DNA of 64,000 nucleotides, from the NCBI RefSeq assembly GCF_900113735.1, contig NZ_FOQM01000017.1, positions 62,001 through 126,000 on the forward strand, read 5' to 3'. Origin of the DNA: Bradyrhizobium sp. Gha. GTDB lineage: Bacteria; Pseudomonadota; Alphaproteobacteria; Rhizobiales; Xanthobacteraceae. Position 1 is the first letter of the stretch. Each line of letters opens with the position of its first letter. Shown here piece by piece: positions 26,169-35,801 of this stretch. The notes under the pieces were generated by a model. That model was given only the letters and a program-made list of their open reading frames with translations. It ran no database searches and was not told the DNA's origin. Both the position numbers and the translations under genes were made by a program.

Positions 26169-27170
26169 ATGAGCGTCTTGATCGCCAAGGATCAAGGTAT
26201 CGCAAGCCCGGCGCTCGTTCCGGCAGAGGGTGATCTCGCGCGCGATCGCGGCGGCGCCGAACTGACCATCGGGCTGATCAACAATATGCCCGATCCGGCG
26301 CTGAAGGCGACCGAGCGGCAGTTCATGAGACTGCTCCAGGCTGCCGCAGGGCCGCACCGCATCCGCTTCCGCTGCTTTTCGTTGCCGTCGGTCAAGCGCT
26401 CGCCGGAAGCGAAATGGCATGTCGAGAGCGAATATTGCGATCTCTCCGATCTCAAGCGTCAGAAATTCGACGGGCTGATCGTGACTGGCGCCGAGCCGGT
26501 CGCACCTGAGCTCGACCAGGAGCCGTACTGGCGCGATCTCACCGAACTGATCGACTGGGCCAGGATCAACACGCGTTCGACGATCTGGTCATGCCTCGCC
26601 GCCCATGCGGCGGTGCTGCATCTTGATCGCATCGGACGACGGCGGCTGCCGTCCAAATGTCACGGCATCTTCGACTGCGAGACGGTGAACGGTGACGCAT
26701 TGACGCGCAATGCGCCGGCGCCGCTCAAGGTCTCGCATTCACGCTTGAACGAAGTCACGGAGCACGATCTCGCGCAGGCGGGCTATCAGGTGCTGACCCG
26801 GTCCGCCCTTGCCGGCGTCGACATCTTCGTCAGGCAATACGCCAGCCGGTTCGTGTTCTTCCAGGGCCACCCTGAGTATGACGCGCTCTCGCTGCAGCGG
26901 GAATATCTGCGTGACATCGGCCGCTACCTGGCCCGAGAGCGCGAGGTCTATCCCACGCTGCCGGTGGGCTATTTTGACGCAGCGACCGAAGAGAAGCTGG
27001 CGCGCTTCGAAAAGCGTGCCAAGCACCAGCGCCATCCTGCACTGACCAACGACCTGCCCGCACTGACTTTGCGTACCGATATTGCCGCAGGCAGCGCCGC
27101 CGCAGCGCTTTTCCGCAATTGGCTGCATTATCTCGGTGCGGACACGGATGCTCCGCTGCTCGCGCGCTGA
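26169..27170 (+). CDS. metA: homoserine O-acyltransferase, MetA type
   Basis: A 333-residue enzyme of the MetA/MetAS (glutamine-amidotransferase-like) family. The nucleophile Cys is in STIWSCLAAHA, and the His and Glu partners lie in FFQGHPEYDALSLQREYLRD. LTIGLINNMPDPALKATERQFMRLL is the family N-terminal signature. It activates homoserine with succinyl- or acetyl-CoA; the choice cannot be told reliably by eye. It is the immediate downstream partner of metY and almost certainly co-transcribed with it. Confidence 0.87.
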   Translation: MSVLIAKDQGIASPALVPAEGDLARDRGGAELTIGLINNMPDPALKATERQFMRLLQAAAGPHRIRFRCFSLPSVKRSPEAKWHVESEYCDLSDLKRQKFDGLIVTGAEPVAPELDQEPYWRDLTELIDWARINTRSTIWSCLAAHAAVLHLDRIGRRRLPSKCHGIFDCETVNGDALTRNAPAPLKVSHSRLNEVTEHDLAQAGYQVLTRSALAGVDIFVRQYASRFVFFQGHPEYDALSLQREYLRDIGRYLAREREVYPTLPVGYFDAATEEKLARFEKRAKHQRHPALTNDLPALTLRTDIAAGSAAAALFRNWLHYLGADTDAPLLAR

Positions 27171-27252
27171 TTTCGGGCCGTTGGTTCCGCGGTGGAATCA
27201 GGTTCCGCGTTAGGATTACTCAAGCGTTCAGCTTGCCTTGGATGGCGCGCAA

Positions 27253-28038
27253 ATGTTTCAGTATGGAAATATCGGAATCACAGGGAATGTACCCGTGCTG
27301 TCGACTCTCAACGGACGCTTGAGCAATCGGCTGGCTCGGCATTTCCACGCCGCGCCGCACCGTTTGCCGGCGCACGCGCCGATGGTGAGCTTCACGTTCG
27401 ATGATGCCCCCGATAGTGCGGCAGCCGAGGGCGCCGCGATGCTGGAATCGCATGGTGGGTACGGCACGTTCTATCTCGCCGGCAGCCTGATTGATCAGCC
27501 TGGAGATCATTGGCGCGGCCTGTCGAGCGATGCGATCGTTCGGTTGCATCGCAGCGGTCACGAGATCGGCTGCCATACGTATTCGCATCTGCGCGCGGTC
27601 GATCTCGACGAGAGCGCGATGGCGCGCGAGATCGAACGCAACCGCAGCTATCTTCTCGGCATCGAGTCCTCGATCCGGCTCGAGAATTTCGCTTATCCCT
27701 ATGGTCTCGCCTCGGTCTGGCGAAAGCCGCAACTCGCCAGGATATTCCGCTCGGCGCGCGGTATTCTTCCCGGCGTCAACAGCAACGTGATCGATCTCCA
27801 GTTCCTGCGTGCTTCGCCGCTGATCAATTGCGAGATCGATACTGATGGCGTCGACCGCTATTTTGACGAGGCGGTCGCAAGCGGCGGCTGGCTGATCTTT
27901 TACGGCCATGATGTCGTCGACGCACCGAGCCCCTATGGCTGCACCCCGGGGCTGCTGCGTCATGCGCTGAAGGCCGCCGTGACGCGCAGCATGCCGATCG
28001 TGACGGTCGCCGAGGCCCTGCGCAGGATCGGGGCGTAG
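27253..28038 (+). CDS. polysaccharide deacetylase family protein
   Basis: A carbohydrate esterase family 4 (NodB-like) protein of about 261 residues. The first metal/catalytic motif is SFTFDDAPDS, with the second Asp in place; the His pair motif is HEIGCHTYSHLRAVD. No signal peptide is seen, suggesting a cytoplasmic location or a substrate on a lipid carrier. Starts at ATG 27253 and TTG 27238 are both possible; ATG is given. It follows metA by about 80 bases on the same strand with no obvious functional link. It is not a nodulation gene by context. The substrate is unknown. Confidence 0.8.
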   Translation: MFQYGNIGITGNVPVLSTLNGRLSNRLARHFHAAPHRLPAHAPMVSFTFDDAPDSAAAEGAAMLESHGGYGTFYLAGSLIDQPGDHWRGLSSDAIVRLHRSGHEIGCHTYSHLRAVDLDESAMAREIERNRSYLLGIESSIRLENFAYPYGLASVWRKPQLARIFRSARGILPGVNSNVIDLQFLRASPLINCEIDTDGVDRYFDEAVASGGWLIFYGHDVVDAPSPYGCTPGLLRHALKAAVTRSMPIVTVAEALRRIGA

Positions 28039-28140
28039 CTTTTCGCCTTTCCCCTCTCGGGGAAGAGGATGGACTTGCAACGCCAGCCCCGCCATGCGAC
28101 TGGCGTTGTGACGAATCTCTTGAAACCCCGCGACGCGCCC

Positions 28141-30000
28141 ATGTCCTCCTCTTCAACCGCGCCCGCGCCGGCCGATGGCCGCGATGTGCTGTCCGTGCTG
28201 CATTCGGTGTTCGGCCTGCCGGGCTTTCGCGGGGCACAGGGCGAGATTGTCAGGCACGTCACCGATGGCGGCAATTGTCTGGTGCTGATGCCGACCGGCG
28301 GCGGCAAGTCGCTATGCTATCAATTGCCGTCGCTGTTGCGCGAAGGCTGCGGCATCGTGGTCTCGCCGCTGATCGCGCTGATGCGCGACCAGGTCGCGGG
28401 CCTCATCGAAGCCGGCGTCAACGCCGCCGCGCTGAATTCGTCGTTATCATTGCAGGAAGCCTCGGACGTCGAGCGTCGCCTGATTGCGGGCGATCTCGAC
28501 CTGCTCTACGTCGCGCCGGAACGTCTGGTGACGCCGCGCTGCCTCTCGATGTTGGCGCAGGCCAAGGTGGCGCTGTTTGCGATTGACGAGGCGCATTGCG
28601 TCTCGCAATGGGGCCACGACTTCCGGCCCGAATATGTCGGCCTCTCGATCATCGCAGAGCGCTTTCCCGACGTGCCGCGGATCGCGCTGACCGCGACCGC
28701 CGACGAATTGACGCGCAAGGAGATCGTCCAGCGGCTCCAGCTGACGGATAGCCCGCAATTCGTCTCGAGCTTCGACCGGCCCAACATCCGTTACGAGATC
28801 GTCGACAAGCGCAATGCGGTATCGCAGCTGAAGGAGTTCATCCGGGAGCGCCATGCCGGCGATGCCGGTGTGGTCTATTGCCTCTCCCGCAATCGCGTCG
28901 AGGAGGTCGCCGCCGCGCTGGTTGACGCCGGTATTGCAGCGCTGCCCTATCACGCCGGACTGGACGGCGGTGTGCGCTCGCGCAACCAGGATCGCTTCCT
29001 CAACGAGGACGGCATCGTCATCGTCGCCACGATCGCCTTCGGCATGGGCATCGACAAGCCGGACGTGCGGTTCGTCGCCCATCTCGACCTGCCCAAGAGC
29101 ATCGAGGCCTATTATCAGGAGACCGGGCGCGCGGGGCGCGACGGCAAGCCGTCCGCAGCCTGGATGGCCTATGGCCTCTCCGACATCGTGCAGCAACGCC
29201 GGATGATCGATGAGTCCAGTGGGTCCGATGACTTCAAGCGCGTGTCGATCGGCAAGCTCGATGCGCTGGTCGGTCTCGCCGAGACCGCCCAGTGCCGGCG
29301 CAGACGGCTGCTTGCCTATTTCGGCGAAACCCAGCATGGCGAGAGCTGCGGGAATTGCGACAACTGCCTGACGCCGCCAAAGATGCGCGACGGCAAGGTG
29401 CTGGCGCAGAAGCTCCTGTCCTGCGCCTACCGCACCGGACAACGTTTCGGCGCGATGCACCTGATCGACGTGCTGGTCGGACGCCTGACCGAGAAGGTGA
29501 CGCAGTTCGGCCACGACAAGCTGTCGGTGTTCGGTATCGGGCGCGAGCTCAACGAGAAGCAATGGCGCACCGTGCTGCGACAGCTGGTGGCGATGGGGCA
29601 TTTGCGGGCCGACAGCGAGGCCTTTGGCGCGCTCAAGTTGACCGACTCTGCGCGCGGCGTCCTGCGCGGCGAGACCGAGGTCTGGCTACGCGAGGAGGTG
29701 CCCGCCACGCGCGTTCGCGCCGGCCGCACGAAGTCGCGCCGCGGCGATTTGGCGCCTGCGGCGAGTGCGTCGAAGGGCGATGTCGATCCGGAATTGCGCG
29801 CGCGCTTGCGGTCCTGGCGTTCGGATGTGGCGCGCGAGCGCGGCGTGCCTGCCTATGTCGTGCTGCACGATGCCACCATCGATGGCATCGTCCGGGCCTG
29901 GCCGACCACGCTCGACGAGCTGCGCAATATCCCTGGGATCGGCGACAAGAAGCTCGAGCACTACGGTGACGAGCTGCTGCAGATCGTCCGGACGCGGTAG
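28141..30000 (+). CDS. recQ: ATP-dependent DNA helicase RecQ
   Basis: A 619-residue RecQ helicase. Motif 0 ([14 protein letters not shown]), Walker [19 protein letters not shown]-type box ([19 protein letters not shown]), motif IV-VI ([25 protein letters not shown]), the RecQ zinc-binding Cys set ([12 protein letters not shown]...CGNCDNC), the RQC winged-helix region and a C-terminal HRDC domain ([25 protein letters not shown]...[13 protein letters not shown]) are all present in order. It acts in recombination and stalled-fork repair. An upstream ATG at 28069 in the same frame is also possible. No frameshift was seen. Confidence 0.92.
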   Translation: MSSSSTAPAPADGRDVLSVLHSVFGLPGFRGAQGEIVRHVTDGGNCLVLMPTGGGKSLCYQLPSLLREGCGIVVSPLIALMRDQVAGLIEAGVNAAALNSSLSLQEASDVERRLIAGDLDLLYVAPERLVTPRCLSMLAQAKVALFAIDEAHCVSQWGHDFRPEYVGLSIIAERFPDVPRIALTATADELTRKEIVQRLQLTDSPQFVSSFDRPNIRYEIVDKRNAVSQLKEFIRERHAGDAGVVYCLSRNRVEEVAAALVDAGIAALPYHAGLDGGVRSRNQDRFLNEDGIVIVATIAFGMGIDKPDVRFVAHLDLPKSIEAYYQETGRAGRDGKPSAAWMAYGLSDIVQQRRMIDESSGSDDFKRVSIGKLDALVGLAETAQCRRRRLLAYFGETQHGESCGNCDNCLTPPKMRDGKVLAQKLLSCAYRTGQRFGAMHLIDVLVGRLTEKVTQFGHDKLSVFGIGRELNEKQWRTVLRQLVAMGHLRADSEAFGALKLTDSARGVLRGETEVWLREEVPATRVRAGRTKSRRGDLAPAASASKGDVDPELRARLRSWRSDVARERGVPAYVVLHDATIDGIVRAWPTTLDELRNIPGIGDKKLEHYGDELLQIVRTR

Positions 30001-30020
30001 GGCACGCCAACAACTCCGCC

Positions 30021-30160
30021 GTCATCCCGGACAAGCGTAAGCGCAGATCCGGGATCCATACCGCGTGATCCATCTTAGGGCACACGCGACGACGTTCTTC
30101 GCCAAACGGCTCCCTGGGGTTATGGGTCCCGGGTCTGCGCTTACGCTTGCCCGGGACGAC
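30021..30160. repeat. dispersed palindromic extragenic element, copy 1
   Basis: About 40-base arms (30021-30060 and 30121-30160) are near-perfect reverse complements around a 60-base core. The reverse complement of the core shares the tract ACCCCAGGGAGC followed by GTTT and GCGAAG with the element at 59941-60071, so both belong to one repeat family in opposite orientation. It sits between recQ and acdS, which converge, and may also work as a bidirectional terminator. Confidence 0.75.
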
Positions 30161-30189
30161 AGCGGTGGGGAGGCGCGGGCTGGGCTACC

Positions 30190-31206
30190 CTAGCCGTTCC
30201 TGAAGGCGTAGCCATAGCCGTTGAGTGCCGGCGCGCCGCCGAGATGGGCGTACAGGATCTTCGCGCCCTTCTCGAAATGGTTCTTCTTGACGAGGTCAAT
30301 CAGGCCCTGCATCGATTTGCCTTCGTAGACAGGGTCGGTGATCATCGCCTCAAGGCGGGCGGTGAGACGGATCGCTTCCTTGGTTTCTTCCGACGGCACA
30401 CCATAGGCGGGATAGGCGTAGTCTTCGATCAGCACGACGTCGTCTGCAACGATCTCCTTGCCCAGTTCGACGAGCTTTGCGGTGTTCTGTGCGATCGAGA
30501 GCACCTGCGCTTTCGTCTGCGCAGGCGTGAACGACGCATCGATGCCGATCACCTTTCGCGCACGGCCGTCGGCGGCAAAGCCGACCAGCATGCCGCCATG
30601 GGTCGAGCCGGTGACGGTGCAGACGATGATGTAGTCGAACTTGAAGCCGAGCTCTTTCTCCTGCTTCCGCACTTCCTCGGCGAAGCCGACATAGCCGAGG
30701 CCGCCAAACTTGTGCACGGAGGCGCCGGCCGGGATCGCGTAGGGCTTGCCGCCGGCGGCCTTCACTTCCTCGATCGCCTGCTCCCAGCTCTTGCGGATGC
30801 CGATGTCGAAACCGTCGTCGACCAGGCGCACGTCGGCGCCCATGATGCGCGACAGCATGATGTTTCCGACGCGGTCATAGACGGCGTCCTCGTGCGGCAC
30901 CCAGGCTTCCTGCACCAGGCGGCACTTCATGCCGATCTTGGCCGCGACAGCCGCGATCATGCGGGTGTGGTTCGACTGCACCCCGCCGATCGAGACCAGC
31001 GTGTCGGCATTCGAGGCGATCGCGTCGGGGATGATGTATTCGAGCTTGCGCAGCTTGTTGCCGCCATAGGCGAGACCCGAATTGCAGTCCTCGCGCTTGG
31101 CGTAGATCTCGACATTGCCGCCGAGATGTTTCGACAGCCGCTCCAGCTTCTCGATGGGCGTCGGGCCGAAGGTGAGCGGATAGCGCGCGAATTTGTCCAG
31201 GTTCAT
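30190..31206 (-). CDS. acdS: 1-aminocyclopropane-1-carboxylate deaminase
   Basis: A 338-residue PLP enzyme matching AcdS length. The PLP lysine is in [11 protein letters not shown]; other family blocks are [19 protein letters not shown] and [10 protein letters not shown]. It breaks the ethylene precursor ACC into ammonia and 2-oxobutyrate, helping plant-associated bacteria lower plant ethylene. ATG 31206 gives the standard [19 protein letters not shown] start; the frame is open further upstream without support. It is divergent from an Lrp-type regulator, the classic acdS-acdR arrangement in Bradyrhizobium and other rhizobia. D-cysteine desulfhydrase is the nearest alternative family, but the gene pairing favours AcdS. 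Confidence 0.9.
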   Translation of the reverse strand: MNLDKFARYPLTFGPTPIEKLERLSKHLGGNVEIYAKREDCNSGLAYGGNKLRKLEYIIPDAIASNADTLVSIGGVQSNHTRMIAAVAAKIGMKCRLVQEAWVPHEDAVYDRVGNIMLSRIMGADVRLVDDGFDIGIRKSWEQAIEEVKAAGGKPYAIPAGASVHKFGGLGYVGFAEEVRKQEKELGFKFDYIIVCTVTGSTHGGMLVGFAADGRARKVIGIDASFTPAQTKAQVLSIAQNTAKLVELGKEIVADDVVLIEDYAYPAYGVPSEETKEAIRLTARLEAMITDPVYEGKSMQGLIDLVKKNHFEKGAKILYAHLGGAPALNGYGYAFRNG

Positions 31207-31245
31207 GGGTTCATCCCTGATGGCGTTGTGTCGGGATGTGCTAGC

Positions 31246-31291
31246 ATTGCGCCATAAAAAGGTGCTCTCGAATATTGCGCTCATATTGCGC
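31246..31291. promoter_or_regulatory. repeated ATTGCGC boxes between acdS and acdR
   Basis: ATTGCGC occurs three times: 31246-31252, 31274-31280 and 31285-31291. The last two, within ATATTGCGC units, are spaced 11 bases apart, close to one helical turn, as expected for an Lrp-family octamer binding one DNA face. They are probable AcdR/Lrp sites controlling acdS. Binding is inferred. Confidence 0.5.
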
Positions 31292-31363
31292 GCGATCTTG
31301 CAGTAATTGAGTTTTCTAATAAGATTTCTTCCGGATTAGCACTGATTTACGGAAGCTTCTTCC

Positions 31364-31828
31364 ATGTCCGGACGTCTCGACCGTATCGACCTCAAGATGT
31401 TGAGATTGCTGCAAAATAACGGCAGGCTGAGCAACGCCGAGCTGGCCGAAACCGTTGCGATCAGCCCCGCCACCTGCCATCGCCGCACCCAGCGCCTGTT
31501 CGAGGACGGCTTTATCGCTGCCGTCCGTGCCATGGTCGCGCCGAAGAAAGTGGCGAAGGGGACGCTGGTGATGGTCGGCGTGGTGCTCGACCGCTCCACG
31601 CCGGAGAGCTTCGCCACCTTCGAGCAGGCCATCGCCAGGCTGAAATGCGTGCTCGACTGCCACCTCGTCGCCGGCGATTTCGACTACTTCCTCAAGATCC
31701 GCGTCGGCGACATGGAAGATTTCAACCGTATCCATGGCGAGCAGCTCATTGCACTGCCCGGCGTCCGGCAGACCCGCACCTTTTTCGTGATGAAAGAGGT
31801 CGTCGACAACGCGCCACTGGAGTTCTGA
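31364..31828 (+). CDS. acdR: Lrp/AsnC family regulator of ACC deaminase
   Basis: A 154-residue Lrp-type protein. The N-terminal HTH (LDRIDLKMLRLLQNNGRLSNAELAETVAISPATCHRRTQRL) is followed by the AsnC-type ligand-binding domain (VLDCHLVAGDFDYFLKIRVGDMEDF). It is divergent from acdS with repeated boxes between. AcdR in other bacteria activates acdS when ACC is present. Symbol is assigned from this pairing; the protein alone would only say Lrp family. Confidence 0.83.
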   Translation: MSGRLDRIDLKMLRLLQNNGRLSNAELAETVAISPATCHRRTQRLFEDGFIAAVRAMVAPKKVAKGTLVMVGVVLDRSTPESFATFEQAIARLKCVLDCHLVAGDFDYFLKIRVGDMEDFNRIHGEQLIALPGVRQTRTFFVMKEVVDNAPLEF

Positions 31829-31895
31829 GCGGTCTGGACGATCGAGGACGGCGCCTGCTGTAAGTCAGGCGCGGACCGCCAGGCAGCTCCGACAA

Positions 31896-33479
31896 TCACT
31901 CCGCCGCCTTGCTCGCGGGCGGCGGGGGTTTCCAGGCGACGCAGCGATTGCGGCCTTCGGCTTTGGCCTGATAGAGCGCCTGATCGGCTGCGCCCATCAG
32001 TGCGTCGATGCCGGACATGCTGACGGAGGCCTCCGCAATGCCGATGCTCACGGTGACACCGAACTGCGCCTGATGAGCGCTTAGCCGGGCCGCCATCGCC
32101 TGCTTGCGAATTCGTTCGGCGACGAGCTTGGCCCGGGACAGGCTGGTCTCGGGCAGCAGAACCGCGAACTCCTCGCCACCGATGCGGCCGACGAGATCGG
32201 ATTTGCGCTTGCCCTCGTTGCATGCAGCTGCAACAGCCTTGATCGCTTCGTCGCCGACCGCGTGACCGTAGCGGTCGTTGACCGACTTGAAATGATCGAT
32301 ATCGAGCATCAGGACGGAGACCGAGCGGTAGTAGCGCTGGAAGCGGCTCCATTCCGCATCGAGCGAACCCAGGAAGTGCCGGCGGTTGTACAGGCCCGTG
32401 AGCGGATCGGTGGTCGCCAGCCGCTCCAGCATGGTGGCTTTGTCGTTGAGATCGGTGATGTCGACATAGGTCAGCATGCGGCCGCCGTTGGACATCGTGG
32501 TGCAATGGGCCCTGATGCGTCGGCCGTCCAGCGTCGCGAGGTCGCGCACATGATCGCCGGCCTTGACCTCTTCGACGCGCCGCGCCGGAAATTTCGCCAG
32601 TTCGTTCGCCGGCAGATTGGGAGCGCTGGCGCGGTGCACGCGCCGCACCAGCGACGAATAGGCCGGCCGGCTCGCCGCCTCGTCTTCACTGACATCCCAA
32701 AAGCGCCGCATGCGCCTGTTCATGAAGGTGGCGTTCAGATCGGCATCGAGAAGCAGGACGCCATCCTGGACATTCTCCAGCGCGTCCCGCAGCTGCTTCA
32801 ACTCGTCCGAGGCGCGCACGATGTCGGTCACCGGCGTATAGGTCAGCATGCGTCCGCCGTCCGGCAATGGCGTCACCTGCACGCGCACGACATCACCATT
32901 GGTTCGACGCACATCGACCGGAGCCGGGTCGCCTGCCTCGACCACGCGAACTCGTTCTTTGATGTGCGCATCGAGAGCGGGGTCCGGCACCTCGTACGCT
33001 CCGATGTTGCGTCCATGGAGGAGGAGGGTGATGATGGATGGATTGCTATCGGCAACCTCGTCGGGCAGGTGCCACATTTGACGAAACGATCGGTTGATGA
33101 GGCGCGCCCTGAGGCTTGGATCGAGCAGCACGATGCCGGTCGGCACATGATCGAGGGCGGCACGCAGAGCCAGCATCTGGGCGCGCATCAGCGAGTCGGA
33201 TGAGCGCTCCTGTTCGTCGCCGGCGGCGCGCCCCACGCTCTCAGGCTGTTCAAAGGCGACCCCCACCTGGCGGTCCGATCGCCAGACCATGCGGCAGCTC
33301 TGGATAGCGCGTCCCTCGAGTCTGAGCTGGAAGCGATCGGGCACGCCGAGGCCGCTTTGCATCTCCAGCGTCGCGGCCTCCTGGGATAACCGCCGCACGA
33401 CGCAATCGATGGTCGACTGGCCGTAATTGAAGATGATCTTCCCGGCCAGGAACGTCCGTTCCGGCACCAAGCGGGACAT
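31896..33479 (-). CDS. diguanylate cyclase with PAS domains
   Basis: A protein of about 527 residues. The C-terminal GGDEF domain has the active variant GGEEF (GRIGGEEFAVLLPE) and an upstream inhibitory site RxxD (RKSD, five residues before GGEEF), so it should make cyclic di-GMP with product inhibition. Two PAS-like domains precede it, each containing a GGRMLTY strand. The first about 90 residues (RTFLAGKIIFNYGQSTIDCVVRRLS) look like a degenerate PilZ domain. No membrane segments are seen, so it is probably cytoplasmic. ATG 33479 is preferred (GGAGA just upstream) over TTG 33548. The signal sensed is unknown. Confidence 0.87.
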   Translation of the reverse strand: MSRLVPERTFLAGKIIFNYGQSTIDCVVRRLSQEAATLEMQSGLGVPDRFQLRLEGRAIQSCRMVWRSDRQVGVAFEQPESVGRAAGDEQERSSDSLMRAQMLALRAALDHVPTGIVLLDPSLRARLINRSFRQMWHLPDEVADSNPSIITLLLHGRNIGAYEVPDPALDAHIKERVRVVEAGDPAPVDVRRTNGDVVRVQVTPLPDGGRMLTYTPVTDIVRASDELKQLRDALENVQDGVLLLDADLNATFMNRRMRRFWDVSEDEAASRPAYSSLVRRVHRASAPNLPANELAKFPARRVEEVKAGDHVRDLATLDGRRIRAHCTTMSNGGRMLTYVDITDLNDKATMLERLATTDPLTGLYNRRHFLGSLDAEWSRFQRYYRSVSVLMLDIDHFKSVNDRYGHAVGDEAIKAVAAACNEGKRKSDLVGRIGGEEFAVLLPETSLSRAKLVAERIRKQAMAARLSAHQAQFGVTVSIGIAEASVSMSGIDALMGAADQALYQAKAEGRNRCVAWKPPPPASKAAE

Positions 33480-33680
33480 TCGCAGTCTCCAAGGCTGAAC
33501 AGCATGCGACGATGCCGCCTCAATGTCGCGCAAGGTTCCTTGCGACAATCTAACGCGTTTGATGTTTTTGGATGAAGATTAACAATTGGTTGACGCACAA
33601 AGCCGATGGATTGTTGCGACAGCACTCCACCCGCGAGCCGTCAGAACGCTGCCGCTGAGTGGATTCCGCCACGACGGCAC

Positions 33681-34586
33681 TCAGTTGCGCACGGCATACA
33701 GCGGCGTGCGCAGCGTGATCCGATAGGATGGCTTCGGCATCCACGCGATCTGCCCCGTGATCCCGAACAGGCGGTTGTCATTGTCGTCCATGCGGTCGAT
33801 GTCGAGCCGCAGGATCGGCTGGGTGAAGGACTCCGCCAGCGTCCGGCCCGCGATCTGCGCGCCGCCAAACGATTGCACGCCCAAGCGTCCCGTGAACTTC
33901 CAGTTGCTCGGCCATTGATAGTAGCCGCCGGCATAGAGAATCGTGTTCGGCTTGATCCGGGCAACCGGGCTGGCGATGTCGGTGTGGGTGTATTGCACGC
34001 CGGCCAGCCAGCCGCGCGTCTCGTCCTCGTCCAGCGCGTAATCGAATTCCAGGATATTGTTGAACGAATTCGTCATGTCCTGTTCGTTCGGCACCGATTG
34101 CGTCAAGGTGGATTGCAGTGTGATGGTTGGAATCTTGCCGCCGTTCTGTTTGTAGAGGTCAGCCTGCACGCCGATATTCCAGCTCGTGATGTCGAACGCC
34201 GACCAGCCTCCGCCGACGTCCGTCGTCGAGCCCGACACGCCACCATAGAGCGACACGCGATCGCTGACGTCGACGGTCAGCGGCAGGTCGACGGCGATCG
34301 ATTTCGCACTCGGCAAGCCGTTCGGCAACGTCACGCCACGTCGCACTGCAAGCGCTTCGAAGGCTGCTGACAACGAGGTGCCGCCGAAGCCGAGTCCGAG
34401 CGTGCCTGCCGGGATCGTCGCATAGGTCGTACGGAGATCGAGATAGATGTTCGGGACGGCGGGCTTGGACGGTGCGTCCTTGTCATCGTCGGCGGCGAAG
34501 GCCGCCCCCGCCGACATCGTCAGACAAAGCAATCCCTTCGCGACACCGCGCAAAGCTGAGCGGGATGATTGGCTGCGATGGGACAC
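33681..34586 (-). CDS. putative outer-membrane beta-barrel protein
   Basis: A secreted protein of about 301 residues with a signal peptide (GVAKGLLCLTMSAGAAFA|ADD). The mature part alternates short amphipathic strands (for example VSLYGGVSGSTTDVG, GWLAGVQYTHTDIA, LYAGGYYQWPSNWKF), as in transporters and porin-like barrels, and ends ITLRTPLYAVRN. No named family is recognised. The GTG at 34586 gives a normal-length signal peptide; upstream in-frame TTG at 34664 would make it unusually long. Location and function are inferred from strand pattern only. Confidence 0.55.
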   Translation of the reverse strand: MSHRSQSSRSALRGVAKGLLCLTMSAGAAFAADDDKDAPSKPAVPNIYLDLRTTYATIPAGTLGLGFGGTSLSAAFEALAVRRGVTLPNGLPSAKSIAVDLPLTVDVSDRVSLYGGVSGSTTDVGGGWSAFDITSWNIGVQADLYKQNGGKIPTITLQSTLTQSVPNEQDMTNSFNNILEFDYALDEDETRGWLAGVQYTHTDIASPVARIKPNTILYAGGYYQWPSNWKFTGRLGVQSFGGAQIAGRTLAESFTQPILRLDIDRMDDNDNRLFGITGQIAWMPKPSYRITLRTPLYAVRN

Positions 34587-34713
34587 GTGACGATCCGACG
34601 CGTTGATGGCACTGCCGTTGATAGATGGAACGTGATCGGTTCCGTGGTCAAGTGCTATCCGCAAGCAATGGACGACGCATACCGGGCTCGACGCGCGCGT
34701 GTGATCTGCGCCC

Positions 34714-35649
34714 TTATTTCTCTACCGCTCGCCGCACCTGCTCGCCGATCTGCGACAGCACGAGCTGAGCCTGCGGCAGGATCGCACCCATGGCGTGGAA
34801 ATTGTGGACCATCCCCTCGTGGCAGACGTGCTCGACCGGCACGCCGGCGGCGAGCAGCTTGCGCGCATAGGCGTTGCCTTCGTCGCGCATCGGGTCGAAC
34901 TCGGCGGTATGGATGATTGCGGTCGGCAGCCCCGTGAGCCGCGTCGCGCGCAAGGGCGAGATGCGGGGATCGGCGGCATCGAGGCCCTTGGACAGATAAT
35001 CCGACAGATCGGCCTCGATGGTGGCGCGGTCGATCAGATGCCCTTCGGCGAAGGCCTCGCGCGAGGGTGAAGTCTCCTCGAAATCCAGCACCGGGCAGAT
35101 CAGGCATTGTGCGACGATGGAGAGACCGGCGCTTTGCGCCGCCTCCTGGCACACGATCGCGGCCAACGTAGCGCCTGCGGAATCGCCGCCGAGCACAAGC
35201 CGTTCGGCATCGATGCCGAGTGTTTCAGCCTCGCGCGCCACCCATTCGGTCGCCGCGATCGCGTCGTCCACGGCGGCGGGATATTTGTGTTCGGGCGCCA
35301 GCCGGTAGTCGATCGAGACGAGGCGGCAGCCCGTCGCATGCGCGAGTGCCGCTGCAATGCGGTCATGCGTCGCAATACTGCCGGCCACGAGGCCGCCGCC
35401 ATGAAAGAACACGAAACCCGGCGCGCGCGCTCCGGCGGACGCGGGCGAATAGAGCCGATAGGGCAGCTCTCCGCCGGGGCCGGGCAGCATACCGTCTGAC
35501 GTGGTCACGTCAGGCGCCTCGGCACGCGCGAACTGCATCAGCTTGGCCAGCGATTGACGCCGCGCCTCGACGCTCGGCCGGCTGCGCGCCTGCGGCGCGG
35601 CCGCAGCCATCATTGTCAACAAGCGCTTGGCGAGTGGATCGAGCGGCAT
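34714..35649 (-). CDS. alpha/beta hydrolase (hormone-sensitive-lipase type)
   Basis: A 311-residue esterase/lipase. The oxyanion motif HGGG (FVFFHGGGLVAGS) and the nucleophile elbow GDSAG (LVLGGDSAGATLAA) mark the HSL family IV. The catalytic Asp (around AEFDPMRDEGNAYA) and His (EGMVHNFHAM) follow in order. It should hydrolyse short-chain or aromatic esters. No signal peptide, so cytoplasmic. It stands alone between unrelated genes. Confidence 0.87.
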   Translation of the reverse strand: MPLDPLAKRLLTMMAAAAPQARSRPSVEARRQSLAKLMQFARAEAPDVTTSDGMLPGPGGELPYRLYSPASAGARAPGFVFFHGGGLVAGSIATHDRIAAALAHATGCRLVSIDYRLAPEHKYPAAVDDAIAATEWVAREAETLGIDAERLVLGGDSAGATLAAIVCQEAAQSAGLSIVAQCLICPVLDFEETSPSREAFAEGHLIDRATIEADLSDYLSKGLDAADPRISPLRATRLTGLPTAIIHTAEFDPMRDEGNAYARKLLAAGVPVEHVCHEGMVHNFHAMGAILPQAQLVLSQIGEQVRRAVEK

Positions 35650-35801
35650 GGGAAACTCCGTGACCTGGCCGAAACTATAACCTGTTTGGACGAGATGTCG
35701 TCCTAACCTTCCTGCGAGGGGGAGAGTTGATGCTTCGCCGCAGCAAATCGTTTAGAAGTCGGGACAATAGTACCCGGAAATTTCTCGAGGGGAGGCCTGG
35801 T

